A DNA stretch of 64,000 bases, taken from Desulfoscipio geothermicus (GTDB lineage Bacteria; Bacillota; Desulfotomaculia; Desulfotomaculales; Desulfallaceae). A program made the translations under genes and the position numbers. The stretch lies in the NCBI GenBank assembly GCA_016841645.1, contig JAENYS010000007.1:1-64000 (forward strand). The letters are read 5' to 3'. The stretch's first letter is position 1; each line of letters begins with the position of its first letter. The notes below the pieces were generated by a model, which worked only from the letters and a program-made list of their open reading frames with translations, did not search any database and was not told the origin of the DNA. Positions 26,023 through 33,291 of the stretch are shown in pieces.

Positions 26023-27429
26023 ATGGTTTTGGGTGGATTATTTGGTGTTGCCTCAAAGGAAGATTGCGTTATGGATTTATATTTTGGTACAGATTACCAT
26101 TCGCACCTGGGAACTAGTATAGGTGGACTAGCGGTCTGGAGCGGAAATAGTTTTAATAGAGCAATCCATAACATCGAAAATACTCAGTTCAGAGCAAAAT
26201 TCGAATCTGAACTGCCAAAAATAAAAGGGAATATGGGTATCGGCTGCATAAGCGATACAGAACCTCAACCTTTGACTGTGCGTTCGCGCCTTGGTCAATA
26301 CGCTATCAGTACAGTAGGAATAATTAATAATTTATATGAAATAGCTGATAAAACGTTTGCCAATCAACATACTCATTTTTTAGAAACTAACAAGGGCGCT
26401 ATTTACCCTACCGAGCTTGTTTCCGTAATTATCGATCAGGAGAACTCTTTTAAGGATGGTTTATTAAAAGCGCAGGAGTTAATCGAGGGCTCCTGTTCGA
26501 TACTTCTTTTAACGCCACAAGGGATTTATGCTTCAAGAGATAAACTTGGCCGAACGCCCTTAATAATAGGTGAAAAAGAGGGTTCCTACTGCGTTTCATT
26601 TGAATCCTGTACTTTTAACAACCTTGGTTTCAGGTTTAAATATGAACTTGGCCCGGGGGAAATCATTCTTCTGACCCCGGATGGTATTGAGAAAATTGCG
26701 CCCCCCGGAGATAAAATGAAAATTTGTGCTTTTCTATGGGTCTATTATGGTTACCCGTCCTCAACCTACGAGGGAATGAACGTAGAAATTATGCGTTATA
26801 GAAATGGCGCAGCAATGGCCAAAAACGACAATGTAGAAATTGACATGGTTGCCGGAATACCTGACTCTGGTGTAGGACATGCAATCGGTTATTCCAATCA
26901 ATCCAAAGTACATTATGGACGTCCTTTCATAAAATATACACCAACCTGGGCCAGGAGTTTTATGCCGCAGGATCAGACTATAAGAAATCTTGTTGCCAGA
27001 ATGAAACTAATGCCCATTCCTGAACTAGTTTCTAATAAACGCCTGCTCTTCTGCGATGATTCAATCGTTCGCGGCACACAGTTAAGAGAAACGGTGGATC
27101 TGCTATATAGATGCAATGCACGTGAAGTTCATATTCGATCAGCATGTCCACCACTTGTATTTGGATGCAAATATTTAAACTTTTCAGCTTCACGGTCGGA
27201 GATGGATCTTGTAGCAAGGCAGGCTATCATTGAACTTGAAGGGAAAGAACCGGAGTCGTTTGAAGCATACTGTGATCCGACAAATGAAAAGTATAACTCT
27301 ATGGTAAACTGTATCAGAAAGATACTGAACTTTTCAACACTAAAATACCAAGACCTACATGACATGCTTAATGCAATCGGTATAGACAAGGAAAAAATCT
27401 GTACATATTGCTGGAATGGAAAGGGGTAG
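26023..27429 (+). CDS. PurF-like amidophosphoribosyltransferase homologue lacking the N-terminal cysteine
   Basis: 468-residue protein with the two PurF domains. The C-terminal phosphoribosyltransferase domain keeps the PRPP loop (LLFCDDSIVRGTQLRET) and the MVAGIPDSGVGHAIGY segment. The N-terminal class-II glutaminase domain begins MVLGGLFGVASKEDC, whereas active PurF begins with a cysteine in CGVFG. No cysteine can become N-terminal from either ATG 26023 or a TTG at 26029. The protein therefore cannot use the standard glutaminase nucleophile and may use free ammonia or serve another role. It is not in a purine operon. AAGGAG precedes the ATG. Confidence 0.85.
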   Translation: MVLGGLFGVASKEDCVMDLYFGTDYHSHLGTSIGGLAVWSGNSFNRAIHNIENTQFRAKFESELPKIKGNMGIGCISDTEPQPLTVRSRLGQYAISTVGIINNLYEIADKTFANQHTHFLETNKGAIYPTELVSVIIDQENSFKDGLLKAQELIEGSCSILLLTPQGIYASRDKLGRTPLIIGEKEGSYCVSFESCTFNNLGFRFKYELGPGEIILLTPDGIEKIAPPGDKMKICAFLWVYYGYPSSTYEGMNVEIMRYRNGAAMAKNDNVEIDMVAGIPDSGVGHAIGYSNQSKVHYGRPFIKYTPTWARSFMPQDQTIRNLVARMKLMPIPELVSNKRLLFCDDSIVRGTQLRETVDLLYRCNAREVHIRSACPPLVFGCKYLNFSASRSEMDLVARQAIIELEGKEPESFEAYCDPTNEKYNSMVNCIRKILNFSTLKYQDLHDMLNAIGIDKEKICTYCWNGKG

Positions 27430-27571
27430 TAATAGTAGGCCACTGCTTCCCCTGCTATATACAAGATATCCATGAAAAGAAAAATTAATTAACCCTGGAA
27501 ATACTTAATAAAGGAAATTGTCATAAATAATAGAATAATTCAGTTATGGTTATTGAGGGAGGTAATAATAA

Positions 27572-28207
27572 ATGAAAGTGATAGCATTTAATGGAAGTCC
27601 TAATAGAGAAGGTAATACTTATCAAGCAATAAAACTAGTAACAGATGAACTGGAAAAGGAAGGTATAAGAACCGAGATTGTTCAGGTAGGAAGCAAATCT
27701 GTCAGAGGATGCATCGCTTGCGGTAAATGCCTCAAAAATAAAAATGAAGAATGTGCTCTTACTGGTGATGAGGTTAATGAATGGATACAAAAAATGAAAA
27801 ATGCAGAAGGAATATTATTAGGATCACCTGTACATTATTCATCAATAGGGGCTACCATGAAAGCATTTTTAGATAGAGCAATTTATGTTACAGGTAATAA
27901 TAACGGAATGTTAAGACACAAAGTTGGTGCTGCTGTTGTTGCTGTAAGACGTTCCGGTGGGATACCGGCCTTTACTCAATTAAACAACTACCTATGTTAT
28001 TCAGAAATGTTTATCCCAACTTCTAATTACTGGAATGTAATTCATGGAACTAGACCAGGTGAGGCGTTGAAAGATGAAGAGGGCGTGCAAATTATGAGGG
28101 TCCTTGGTAAAAATATGGCTTGGCTTATAAAAATAATTGAAAACGGCAAAGAAACGATTAAAACACCGGTAAGTGAGAAAAAAATATTTATGAATTTTAT
28201 CCGCTAA
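27572..28207 (+). CDS. NADPH-dependent FMN reductase-like (iron-sulfur flavoprotein type) protein
   Basis: 211-residue flavodoxin-fold protein. The FMN phosphate loop is seen in FNGSPNREGNTYQAI, and a Cys cluster follows (GCIACGKCLKNKNEECAL) of the form used by iron-sulfur flavoproteins to hold a 4Fe-4S. Later landmarks are GSPVHYSSIGATMKAFLDRA and KVGAAVVAVRRSGG. Such proteins move electrons between ferredoxin and quinone-like or oxidised substrates in anaerobes. GGGAGG precedes the ATG; a long terminator follows. Confidence 0.88.
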   Translation: MKVIAFNGSPNREGNTYQAIKLVTDELEKEGIRTEIVQVGSKSVRGCIACGKCLKNKNEECALTGDEVNEWIQKMKNAEGILLGSPVHYSSIGATMKAFLDRAIYVTGNNNGMLRHKVGAAVVAVRRSGGIPAFTQLNNYLCYSEMFIPTSNYWNVIHGTRPGEALKDEEGVQIMRVLGKNMAWLIKIIENGKETIKTPVSEKKIFMNFIR

Positions 28208-28227
28208 TGTATCATTGTTTTTCTAGA

Positions 28228-28274
28228 TAGTAAATTAAGGGAAACGCATTTTTAGCGTTTCCCTTAATTTACTA
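28228..28274. terminator. bidirectional terminator with a perfect 20-bp stem
   Basis: TAGTAAATTAAGGGAAACGC at 28228-28247 is exactly inverted at 28255-28274 around a seven-base loop. It lies between convergent genes. The perfect 20-pair stem is longer than needed for termination. Confidence 0.75.
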
Positions 28275-28309
28275 TGTCACAAAATGTTATTTAGATATTC
28301 TTGATTTTT

Positions 28310-28621
28310 TTATTTACGCTTATTTAAATTTACATAAACAGCATTATCTTTTGGACTATACTCAGCCACAAAGTTTCCTTTTGTTACATTAATATCAAAA
28401 TAATTTAAAATACCTCTGGCGCCAATTTTATTTTTAGTAATCTTCATTCCATCTTCATCGGTGTCTCGAATACGCAGTATATTAGTATCCTTATCATACG
28501 CTACTTCTACTTGGTCACCATTAAGTTTGTTAGCCATTTTATTCCCAAGCCTTATATGATGCTTAGTAATTGATACCAGGTTTTCACTAGATGACCTTGG
28601 TCTATATACTTCAAATGCCAC
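28310..28621 (-). CDS. small hypothetical protein, possible DNA-binding or autoregulated
   Basis: 103 residues starting at GTG 28621, eight bases after AGGAGG. The chain is basic with alternating strands (NLVSITKHHIRLGNKMANKL, DQVEVAYDKDTNILRIRDTD) and no membrane segment. The first half recalls beta-rich transition-state-regulator-like folds but I cannot name a family. A ten-base-arm palindrome lies 20-44 bases upstream of the start and could be its operator. Confidence 0.6.
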   Translation of the reverse strand: MAFEVYRPRSSSENLVSITKHHIRLGNKMANKLNGDQVEVAYDKDTNILRIRDTDEDGMKITKNKIGARGILNYFDINVTKGNFVAEYSPKDNAVYVNLNKRK

Positions 28622-28640
28622 TTTGTATTCCTCCTAATAT

Positions 28641-28665
28641 ACATATAGTTTTTATAACTATATGT
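28641..28665. repeat. palindrome upstream of the 103-residue gene (possible operator)
   Basis: ACATATAGTT and AACTATATGT are perfect inverted arms separated by five bases, just upstream of the ribosome site of the minus-strand gene. No T-run follows the stem, so an operator is more likely than a terminator. Confidence 0.45.
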
Positions 28666-28881
28666 AACCAAAAGCTACCACATGCGTACTATGTTTTAAT
28701 AATTCACATGACTTATGCCTTGACATAAATACTGTATTGGGACAAAACTAATTGAAAATATTAAAATTGTGCTATATATTTAGTAAGAACATATAACATA
28801 GTAATTTGAGCAGCAACTTCTATTTCATGAGACATTACTGAAAGGTAATTCTTAGCAAATTGAATTCAGGGAGAGATTTGA

Positions 28882-29128
28882 ATGACTCTAAAATGTGGTG
28901 CGGTTTTTCAAGGTGGTGGTGTCAGAGGAATCGCATTTGTCGGAGCGGTTTCTGCATTACAAAAATGGGGATACGAGTTTGAAAACTTGGCCGGCACCTC
29001 TGCCGGCGCCATCGTTGCCGCTCTACTTGCTGCCGGCTAATACGGCGGATGAGCTTGAAGAAAAGTTGCAAAAAGTCGACTACCTCAAGTTGCAGGAATT
29101 CGGTCGTGGATTTTGCTGCCTGGAATAA
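28882..29128 (+). pseudogene. truncated, frameshifted patatin-like phospholipase
   Basis: The first frame reads MTLKCGAVFQGGGVRGIAFV and later LAGTSAGAIVAALLAAG, giving the patatin oxyanion motif GGGVRG and the nucleophile elbow GTSAG. It stops at 29038-29040. Shifting frame continues NTADELEEKLQKVDYLKLQE to a stop at 29126-29128. Patatin domains are near 200-300 residues and need a later Asp, which is absent. The gene is dead by one frameshift and a 3' deletion. Confidence 0.8.
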
Positions 29129-29228
29129 AAAGTATCGAGAAAAATAGTAAGCAGTTACATAATATATGCATTATTGAAAATCTAATCAATGCCTAATTAA
29201 CCAAAGACGCCTACGCTAAATCATACTT

Positions 29229-29259
29229 AGCCCCGGCTATACGCCGGGGCTATTTTTTG
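29229..29259 (+). terminator. Rho-independent terminator
   Basis: AGCCCCGGC and GCCGGGGCT form a stem with loop TATAC, followed by ATTTTTTG. It lies 100 bases after the patatin remnant and probably ended the intact gene. Confidence 0.8.
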
Positions 29260-29345
29260 TTATAAAATTTTCATATGAACATAAACGCCGGAGGAGACTC
29301 CAGGATTTTATCTATTAAAATAAACTTTGATAATTATAAAAGGAT

Positions 29346-29468
29346 TCAATGTTCAATATTACGAATCTCATGCCTGCTAAGCTCAGGAATTAAGTCTATC
29401 TTAAAGGATCTTTCAGTTTCTGCCATAATTATAAATATACTTCCGATTGTTTTTGACACTTCTTCCAT
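29346..29468 (-). CDS. possible 40-residue peptide
   Basis: On the minus strand MEEVSKTIGSIFIIMAETER, then SFKIDLIPELSRHEIRNIEH and a stop, after a weak TTGAGG site. No family is recognised. It could equally be a remnant in a non-coding stretch. The rest of 29260-29650 shows nothing else I can support. Confidence 0.25.
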   Translation of the reverse strand: MEEVSKTIGSIFIIMAETERSFKIDLIPELSRHEIRNIEH

Positions 29469-29650
29469 AAGCCTCAATAATGTCAACCCCTTTCTAATTA
29501 TATTATAGGGCAATATTGAGCATGTTTCATTACAGAGTTATTGGTGCTATTGCCATAGAACATCAGCGTGTTATAATATCTCCAGTCGATGTCATATGTC
29601 CAAACTTTACCGCCAACCGTTCAAGGTTCAATTAAAAATGTCCTAATCAA

Positions 29651-29690
29651 AAATAAAAGAGCCGCGCATGCTTGCGGCTCTTTATTTTCT
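29651..29690 (-). terminator. terminator of the tRNA-Gly/tRNA-Arg transcript
   Basis: AAAGAGCCGC and GCGGCTCTTT pair around GCATGCTT; on the minus strand TTATTTTT follows, directly after tRNA-Arg. Confidence 0.85.
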
Positions 29691-29691
29691 A

Positions 29692-29768
<77 letters not shown>

Positions 29769-29775
29769 ATAAAAT

Positions 29776-29849
29776 TGGAGCGGGTGATGGGAATCGAACC
29801 CACATAACTGGCTTGGAAGGCCAGCGCTCTACCACTGAGCTACACCCGC
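29776..29849 (-). tRNA. tRNA-Gly (anticodon TCC)
   Basis: Acceptor stem GCGGGTG/CACCCGC, anticodon arm CTGGCCTTCCAAGCCAG with TCC, T-arm GTGGGTTCGATTCCC, and encoded CCA (29776-29778). It is seven bases upstream of tRNA-Arg in the same transcript. Confidence 0.97.
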
Positions 29850-29989
29850 CCACCTGAAGCGAACAATATTATTATACAAAAAATTTCTCTTAGAGTCAAA
29901 GTAAAATTTTTTTCGAATGAAGGAAAAGTTAATATTTTAACAAAATAACTACTTTAAGCATACCTTTAAATTGAAAGTCGGTGCTTAAT

Positions 29990-30379
29990 ATGTTAACAGT
30001 TATTAATCAAATCGTCAATTTTATCAATGATCTGCATGATAATATTTGGGGATATAGCAAGCAGTTGGGGCTTCCTTTTACGGATAAGGATTTGCATTTT
30101 TGGGTAATTGGATTGCTTGGCGTGATTTTTTTCGTATTTGCAGATATTTTTTTTAAATGGCTGGCTAGAATTAATATTTCATTAATTTCTTTTTTCTTTA
30201 CTTCTGCCATTATTTCTATCCTGGTTTTAATCCTGGAAATTGAACAAAAGTTGACGGGTCGTGGCGGTATGGAACTATCTGATATTTTAGCAGGTTTGTT
30301 GGGATTTCTTGTTTTGCTTGGTGTTTACCAGTTTATCAGATTTTTGCTAAAGAGCTTGCTAAAATTGAAAATTAAATGA
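29990..30379 (+). CDS. small integral membrane protein, unknown
   Basis: 129 residues with three clear hydrophobic helices (FWVIGLLGVIFFVFADIFF, SFFFTSAIISILVLILEIE, ILAGLLGFLVLLGVYQFIRF) and a basic C-terminus (KSLLKLKIK). The topology recalls VanZ- or DUF-type small envelope proteins but no conserved polar motif is visible. ATG 29990 is preferred over GTG 29981. It is a single gene between tRNA genes. Confidence 0.65.
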   Translation: MLTVINQIVNFINDLHDNIWGYSKQLGLPFTDKDLHFWVIGLLGVIFFVFADIFFKWLARINISLISFFFTSAIISILVLILEIEQKLTGRGGMELSDILAGLLGFLVLLGVYQFIRFLLKSLLKLKIK

Positions 30380-30496
30380 AGCATTGATGTTGAATATGCC
30401 GATATTTCCACTAGAAAGCGCAAAGTCATTACGGAAGATAAATACCTACAGCCTAACGGCTGATGACTGCCGGGTAACCGGTTTGCGATAACAATA

Positions 30497-30548
30497 AATC
30501 CTCCTTTGCTATCCTGGTATTTTCCTACGGATAGTCCAAAGGAGGATT
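30497..30548 (-). terminator. terminator downstream of tRNA-Leu
   Basis: AATCCTCCTTTG and CAAAGGAGGATT pair with further TATCC/GGATA inside. On the minus strand TTATTGTT follows the stem. The arms contain an anti-Shine-Dalgarno-like AGGAGG. Confidence 0.65.
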
Positions 30549-30585
30549 CCAATTATCTAGCTCAACGCAATGGATTTAGCGGTTT

Positions 30586-30669
30586 TGGTGCGGGCGAGAG
30601 GATTTGAACCTCCACGAGTTGCCCCACTGGATCCTAAGTCCAGCGCGTCTGCCGTTCCGCCACGCCCGC
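30586..30669 (-). tRNA. tRNA-Leu (anticodon TAG)
   Basis: 84-base class II tRNA on the minus strand: acceptor GCGGGCG/CGCCCGC, anticodon arm CTGGACTTAGGATCCAG (TAG), long variable arm, T-arm GAGGTTCAAATCCTC, encoded CCA at 30586-30588. Confidence 0.97.
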
Positions 30670-30832
30670 AAAATAATAACCTAATCGCGAAAATTAGTAT
30701 ATCATTATTCGATTTGAATTTCAAGGGTTTAATGATCTATTCCTAAATGGCAATTATAATAGTAAATAAATTAATAAGCTTTGGAAATAATAAAATTAGA
30801 TCTTACCACTAATATAAGGAGGAATATAAAAA

Positions 30833-31081
30833 ATGAATCAACACATCCATTGCCTTATTAATAATTGCCATTACTGGGCAAATGGAAACAAGTGCGAGGC
30901 CAATGAAATTTTGGTAACCCCTGATACCTTTGCAGACAATCAACAGGACAGCATAGATGCCACAATGGCTAAACAGTTAACCCCCACATCAGCGGACTCC
31001 TGCATATCCACTTGCTGTAAAACCTTTGTTCACAAGGATTCAGATAAAATAAATGCCGACCATATCAATAAAATATTTTAA
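30833..31081 (+). CDS. DUF1540 domain protein
   Basis: 82-residue Cys-rich protein. The pattern INNCHYWANGNKCEANEILV followed by DSCISTCCKTF is that of DUF1540 proteins, which are found in spore-forming Firmicutes and are presumed metal-binding. AAGGAGG stands before the ATG. A strong hairpin ends the transcript at 31120. Confidence 0.85.
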   Translation: MNQHIHCLINNCHYWANGNKCEANEILVTPDTFADNQQDSIDATMAKQLTPTSADSCISTCCKTFVHKDSDKINADHINKIF

Positions 31082-31088
31082 AACATTC

Positions 31089-31120
31089 GCACACAGGTTG
31101 TTAAAAGGCAACCTGTGTGC
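31089..31120 (+). terminator. hairpin terminator after the DUF1540 gene
   Basis: GCACACAGGTTG and CAACCTGTGTGC form a perfect 12-pair stem around TTAAAAGG; the following T-run is weak. Confidence 0.65.
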
Positions 31121-31529
31121 TGCTATTATCCTTTCAGTTTTTCGTTACTTATTTTTTGTTATAGTCAATACATCTTTATAGTACTTTGGGTAAGATTATT
31201 GTGGCCAGAGAATCGCCTGAAAGTATAAATTTACTACATAAATAGGTTATCTTATGTTGTTTTTAATAAAAGATATCACTGTTAATAAAATTAATATACT
31301 CATGGTTGACTCTCCTAAGCAAGTAGTCCTTGGACAAAATTAACCGTTTTTTATACTATGCTTTTATAGCGAAATAAGTGCCAATAAATTTTGGTTATTT
31401 CGTCATAGTTAGTGCTATTTCTACACCTATAATCATAAATCGGCAGCTTATAACATGTTCTCACTTTCTATTTTTTATAAGTATATTTGTCACCACAATA
31501 TTTGGCTATTTACAGTTACTGCACCTCTA

Positions 31530-31577
31530 GCCAATGCGCATATATATTCAAAATATTTCCGCATTGGCCGTTTTTTA
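31530..31577 (+). terminator. orphan terminator-like hairpin in the hdr leader region
   Basis: GCCAATGCG/CGCATTGGC stem with a long AT loop and CGTTTTTT after it. It lies 450 bases past the DUF1540 terminator and 250 bases before hdrC. Confidence 0.5.
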
Positions 31578-31679
31578 GATTTATTTTAGATTTAAGGATA
31601 CAATAAAAAAGATAAGATAATCCTTTTCTTTTAACAGGAATTATCATATAATTTAGTTGCGGGCAAACCGTTTTTTTAT

Positions 31680-31708
31680 GTATTTTTATAGTGAAACTAT
31701 AAAAATAC
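31680..31708. repeat. perfect 12-bp inverted repeat upstream of hdrC
   Basis: GTATTTTTATAG, TGAAA, CTATAAAAATAC. It could be a regulator-binding site or RNA hairpin about 115 bases before the hdrC start. Confidence 0.45.
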
Positions 31709-31824
31709 TGCAGTCTACGAATATATAGCATACAGTCAAACCACTAACCAATATATTCATTTATTATTATTCATTATAAATAATTAAATAATGAAGATTA
31801 ATTTATTTAGGAAGGGGGATTCAA

Positions 31825-32364
31825 GTGAGCTTCATTGACGCAGATAAGAAAAAATTTTTCAATGAAGTCAGGGAAAAAAGTGGACAACCCATTGAACTTT
31901 GCTACCAATGCCAGAAGTGCGCGTCGGGCTGCATAGCTACGGGTTTCGCAGATTATTACCCTAATGAAATTATCCGCCTGGTACAGCTGGGCCAAAAAGA
32001 GCGCGTATTAAACAGCTCCAGCATCTGGATTTGCTCCAGTTGTGAAACCTGCGGAGCGCGGTGCCCCAATGGCATTAACGTTGCCGAGGTAATGGACGCG
32101 CTGAAGGAAATGGCCATTGCGGCCGGTATGGTCAAGGAGAAAAACATTAATTTATTCCACAATACCTTTTTGAACTCGGTACGGACTTTCGGTCGAGTGC
32201 ATGAGACCAGTATGATGGTCATTTATAAGATTAAGAGCGGCGATTTGATGTCAGATATGGATGTCGGCTTAGAAATGTTTAAAAAGGGCAAGATGCCGGT
32301 ATTGCCGCACCGGATCAAGGCCAGAGGCAAAATTAAAGATATATTTAACAAAACCGCCCATTGA
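31825..32364 (+). CDS. hdrC: heterodisulfide reductase subunit C-like protein
   Basis: 179-residue ferredoxin-like subunit that carries electrons between HdrA and HdrB. Two 4Fe-4S motifs are clear: CYQCQKCASGC and CSSCETCGARCP. There is no membrane helix, so this is the soluble HdrC and not the HdrE-linked type. GTG 31825 follows AAGGGGG. It is the first gene of hdrCBA. In sulfate-reducing and syntrophic Firmicutes such sets are linked to electron confurcation or bifurcation with ferredoxin, but the physiological disulfide acceptor is unknown. Confidence 0.93.
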   Translation: MSFIDADKKKFFNEVREKSGQPIELCYQCQKCASGCIATGFADYYPNEIIRLVQLGQKERVLNSSSIWICSSCETCGARCPNGINVAEVMDALKEMAIAAGMVKEKNINLFHNTFLNSVRTFGRVHETSMMVIYKIKSGDLMSDMDVGLEMFKKGKMPVLPHRIKARGKIKDIFNKTAH

Positions 32365-32419
32365 TTTATAACAACCTTCAATCTACTAATCCGTTATTCA
32401 AGGAAAGGGGTTACATAAA

Positions 32420-33271
32420 TTGAAACTTTCCTATTTCCCCGGATGTTCTTTGGGGTCCACCGCTAAAGAATATGATATGTCTGCCCGGGTCGCATGCCAG
32501 GCACTGGGTATTGAGCTGGTTGAGCTCAAGGACTGGGTTTGCTGCGGAGCTACCTCGGCTCACAGCACCAACCATCTGCTATCCGTCGCGCTGCCGTCGC
32601 GCAACGTAGCTCTGGCCCAGGAGGCGGGTATGGACTTGGCCATACCCTGCTCGGCTTGTTACAGCCGGGTTAAAAAGGCCGATTATGTTTTACGCAATAA
32701 TGACGATATGCGCCAGGAAATTGAGAACATTGTTGATTTTAAATATAATGGCAGCAGCAATGTCGTTTCACTGCTGGAAGTGGTAAGCCAGTTAGACACA
32801 AAGGCCATCACCGAAAAGGTACAAAAGCCGCTTAAAGGGCTGAAAGTGGTCTGTTTCTACGGTTGCCTGTTGGTCAGGCCCCCCGAAGTTACCCAATTTG
32901 ACAATACTGAAAACCCTATGTCAATGGATAAAATAGTTAAAGCCCTGGGTGCCGAAACCATCCAATGGTCGTATAAAACGGATTGCTGCGGGGCTAATCT
33001 AGGTTTAACTTCCACCAAGGTGGTACAAGGCATGGTTAAGCGTTTAATAGACGCGGCTAAAGAAGTGGAGGCAATGGCTATTGTCACTGCCTGCCCGTTA
33101 TGCCAGTCCAACCTGGAAATGCGTCGCGAAGAAAGAGGTACAGATCTGCCGGCCTTTTTCTTTACAGAACTGATCGGCTTGGCGCTGGGACTGCCCGACA
33201 CTAAAAAGTGGTTTAATCTGCATTTAGTAAACCCCAACCCGCTGCTGCAATCATTGTCACTGGCGGACTAA
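32420..33271 (+). CDS. hdrB: heterodisulfide reductase subunit B-like protein
   Basis: 283 residues with two CCG domains that in HdrB bind the non-cubane 4Fe-4S clusters reducing the disulfide. The first includes YFPGCSLGSTAKEYD, VCCGATSAH and PCSACYSRV. The second includes CFYGCLLVRP, DCCGANLGLT and ACPLCQSNLEMR. Both cysteine sets appear complete. TTG at 32420 has AAAGGGG upstream. It lies 55 bases after hdrC and 20 bases before hdrA. Confidence 0.95.
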   Translation: MKLSYFPGCSLGSTAKEYDMSARVACQALGIELVELKDWVCCGATSAHSTNHLLSVALPSRNVALAQEAGMDLAIPCSACYSRVKKADYVLRNNDDMRQEIENIVDFKYNGSSNVVSLLEVVSQLDTKAITEKVQKPLKGLKVVCFYGCLLVRPPEVTQFDNTENPMSMDKIVKALGAETIQWSYKTDCCGANLGLTSTKVVQGMVKRLIDAAKEVEAMAIVTACPLCQSNLEMRREERGTDLPAFFFTELIGLALGLPDTKKWFNLHLVNPNPLLQSLSLAD

Positions 33272-33291
33272 ATTTTTAATGGAGGTCTGGA

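Larger units (their letters stand above)
31121..31824. other. 704-base AT-rich gap upstream of hdrCBA
   Basis: No convincing coding sequence on either strand. Two hairpins are notable: 31530-31577, where GCCAATGCG pairs with CGCATTGGC and is followed by CGTTTTTT, and 31680-31708, where GTATTTTTATAG pairs with CTATAAAAATAC. The first looks like a terminator with no known gene before it, so a small RNA or an attenuated hdr leader is possible. Confidence 0.45.

Noticed and set aside
31516-31731. 71-residue minus-strand frame in the hdr leader
   Set aside because: It spans two hairpins, has no ribosome site and low-complexity AT-rich composition.
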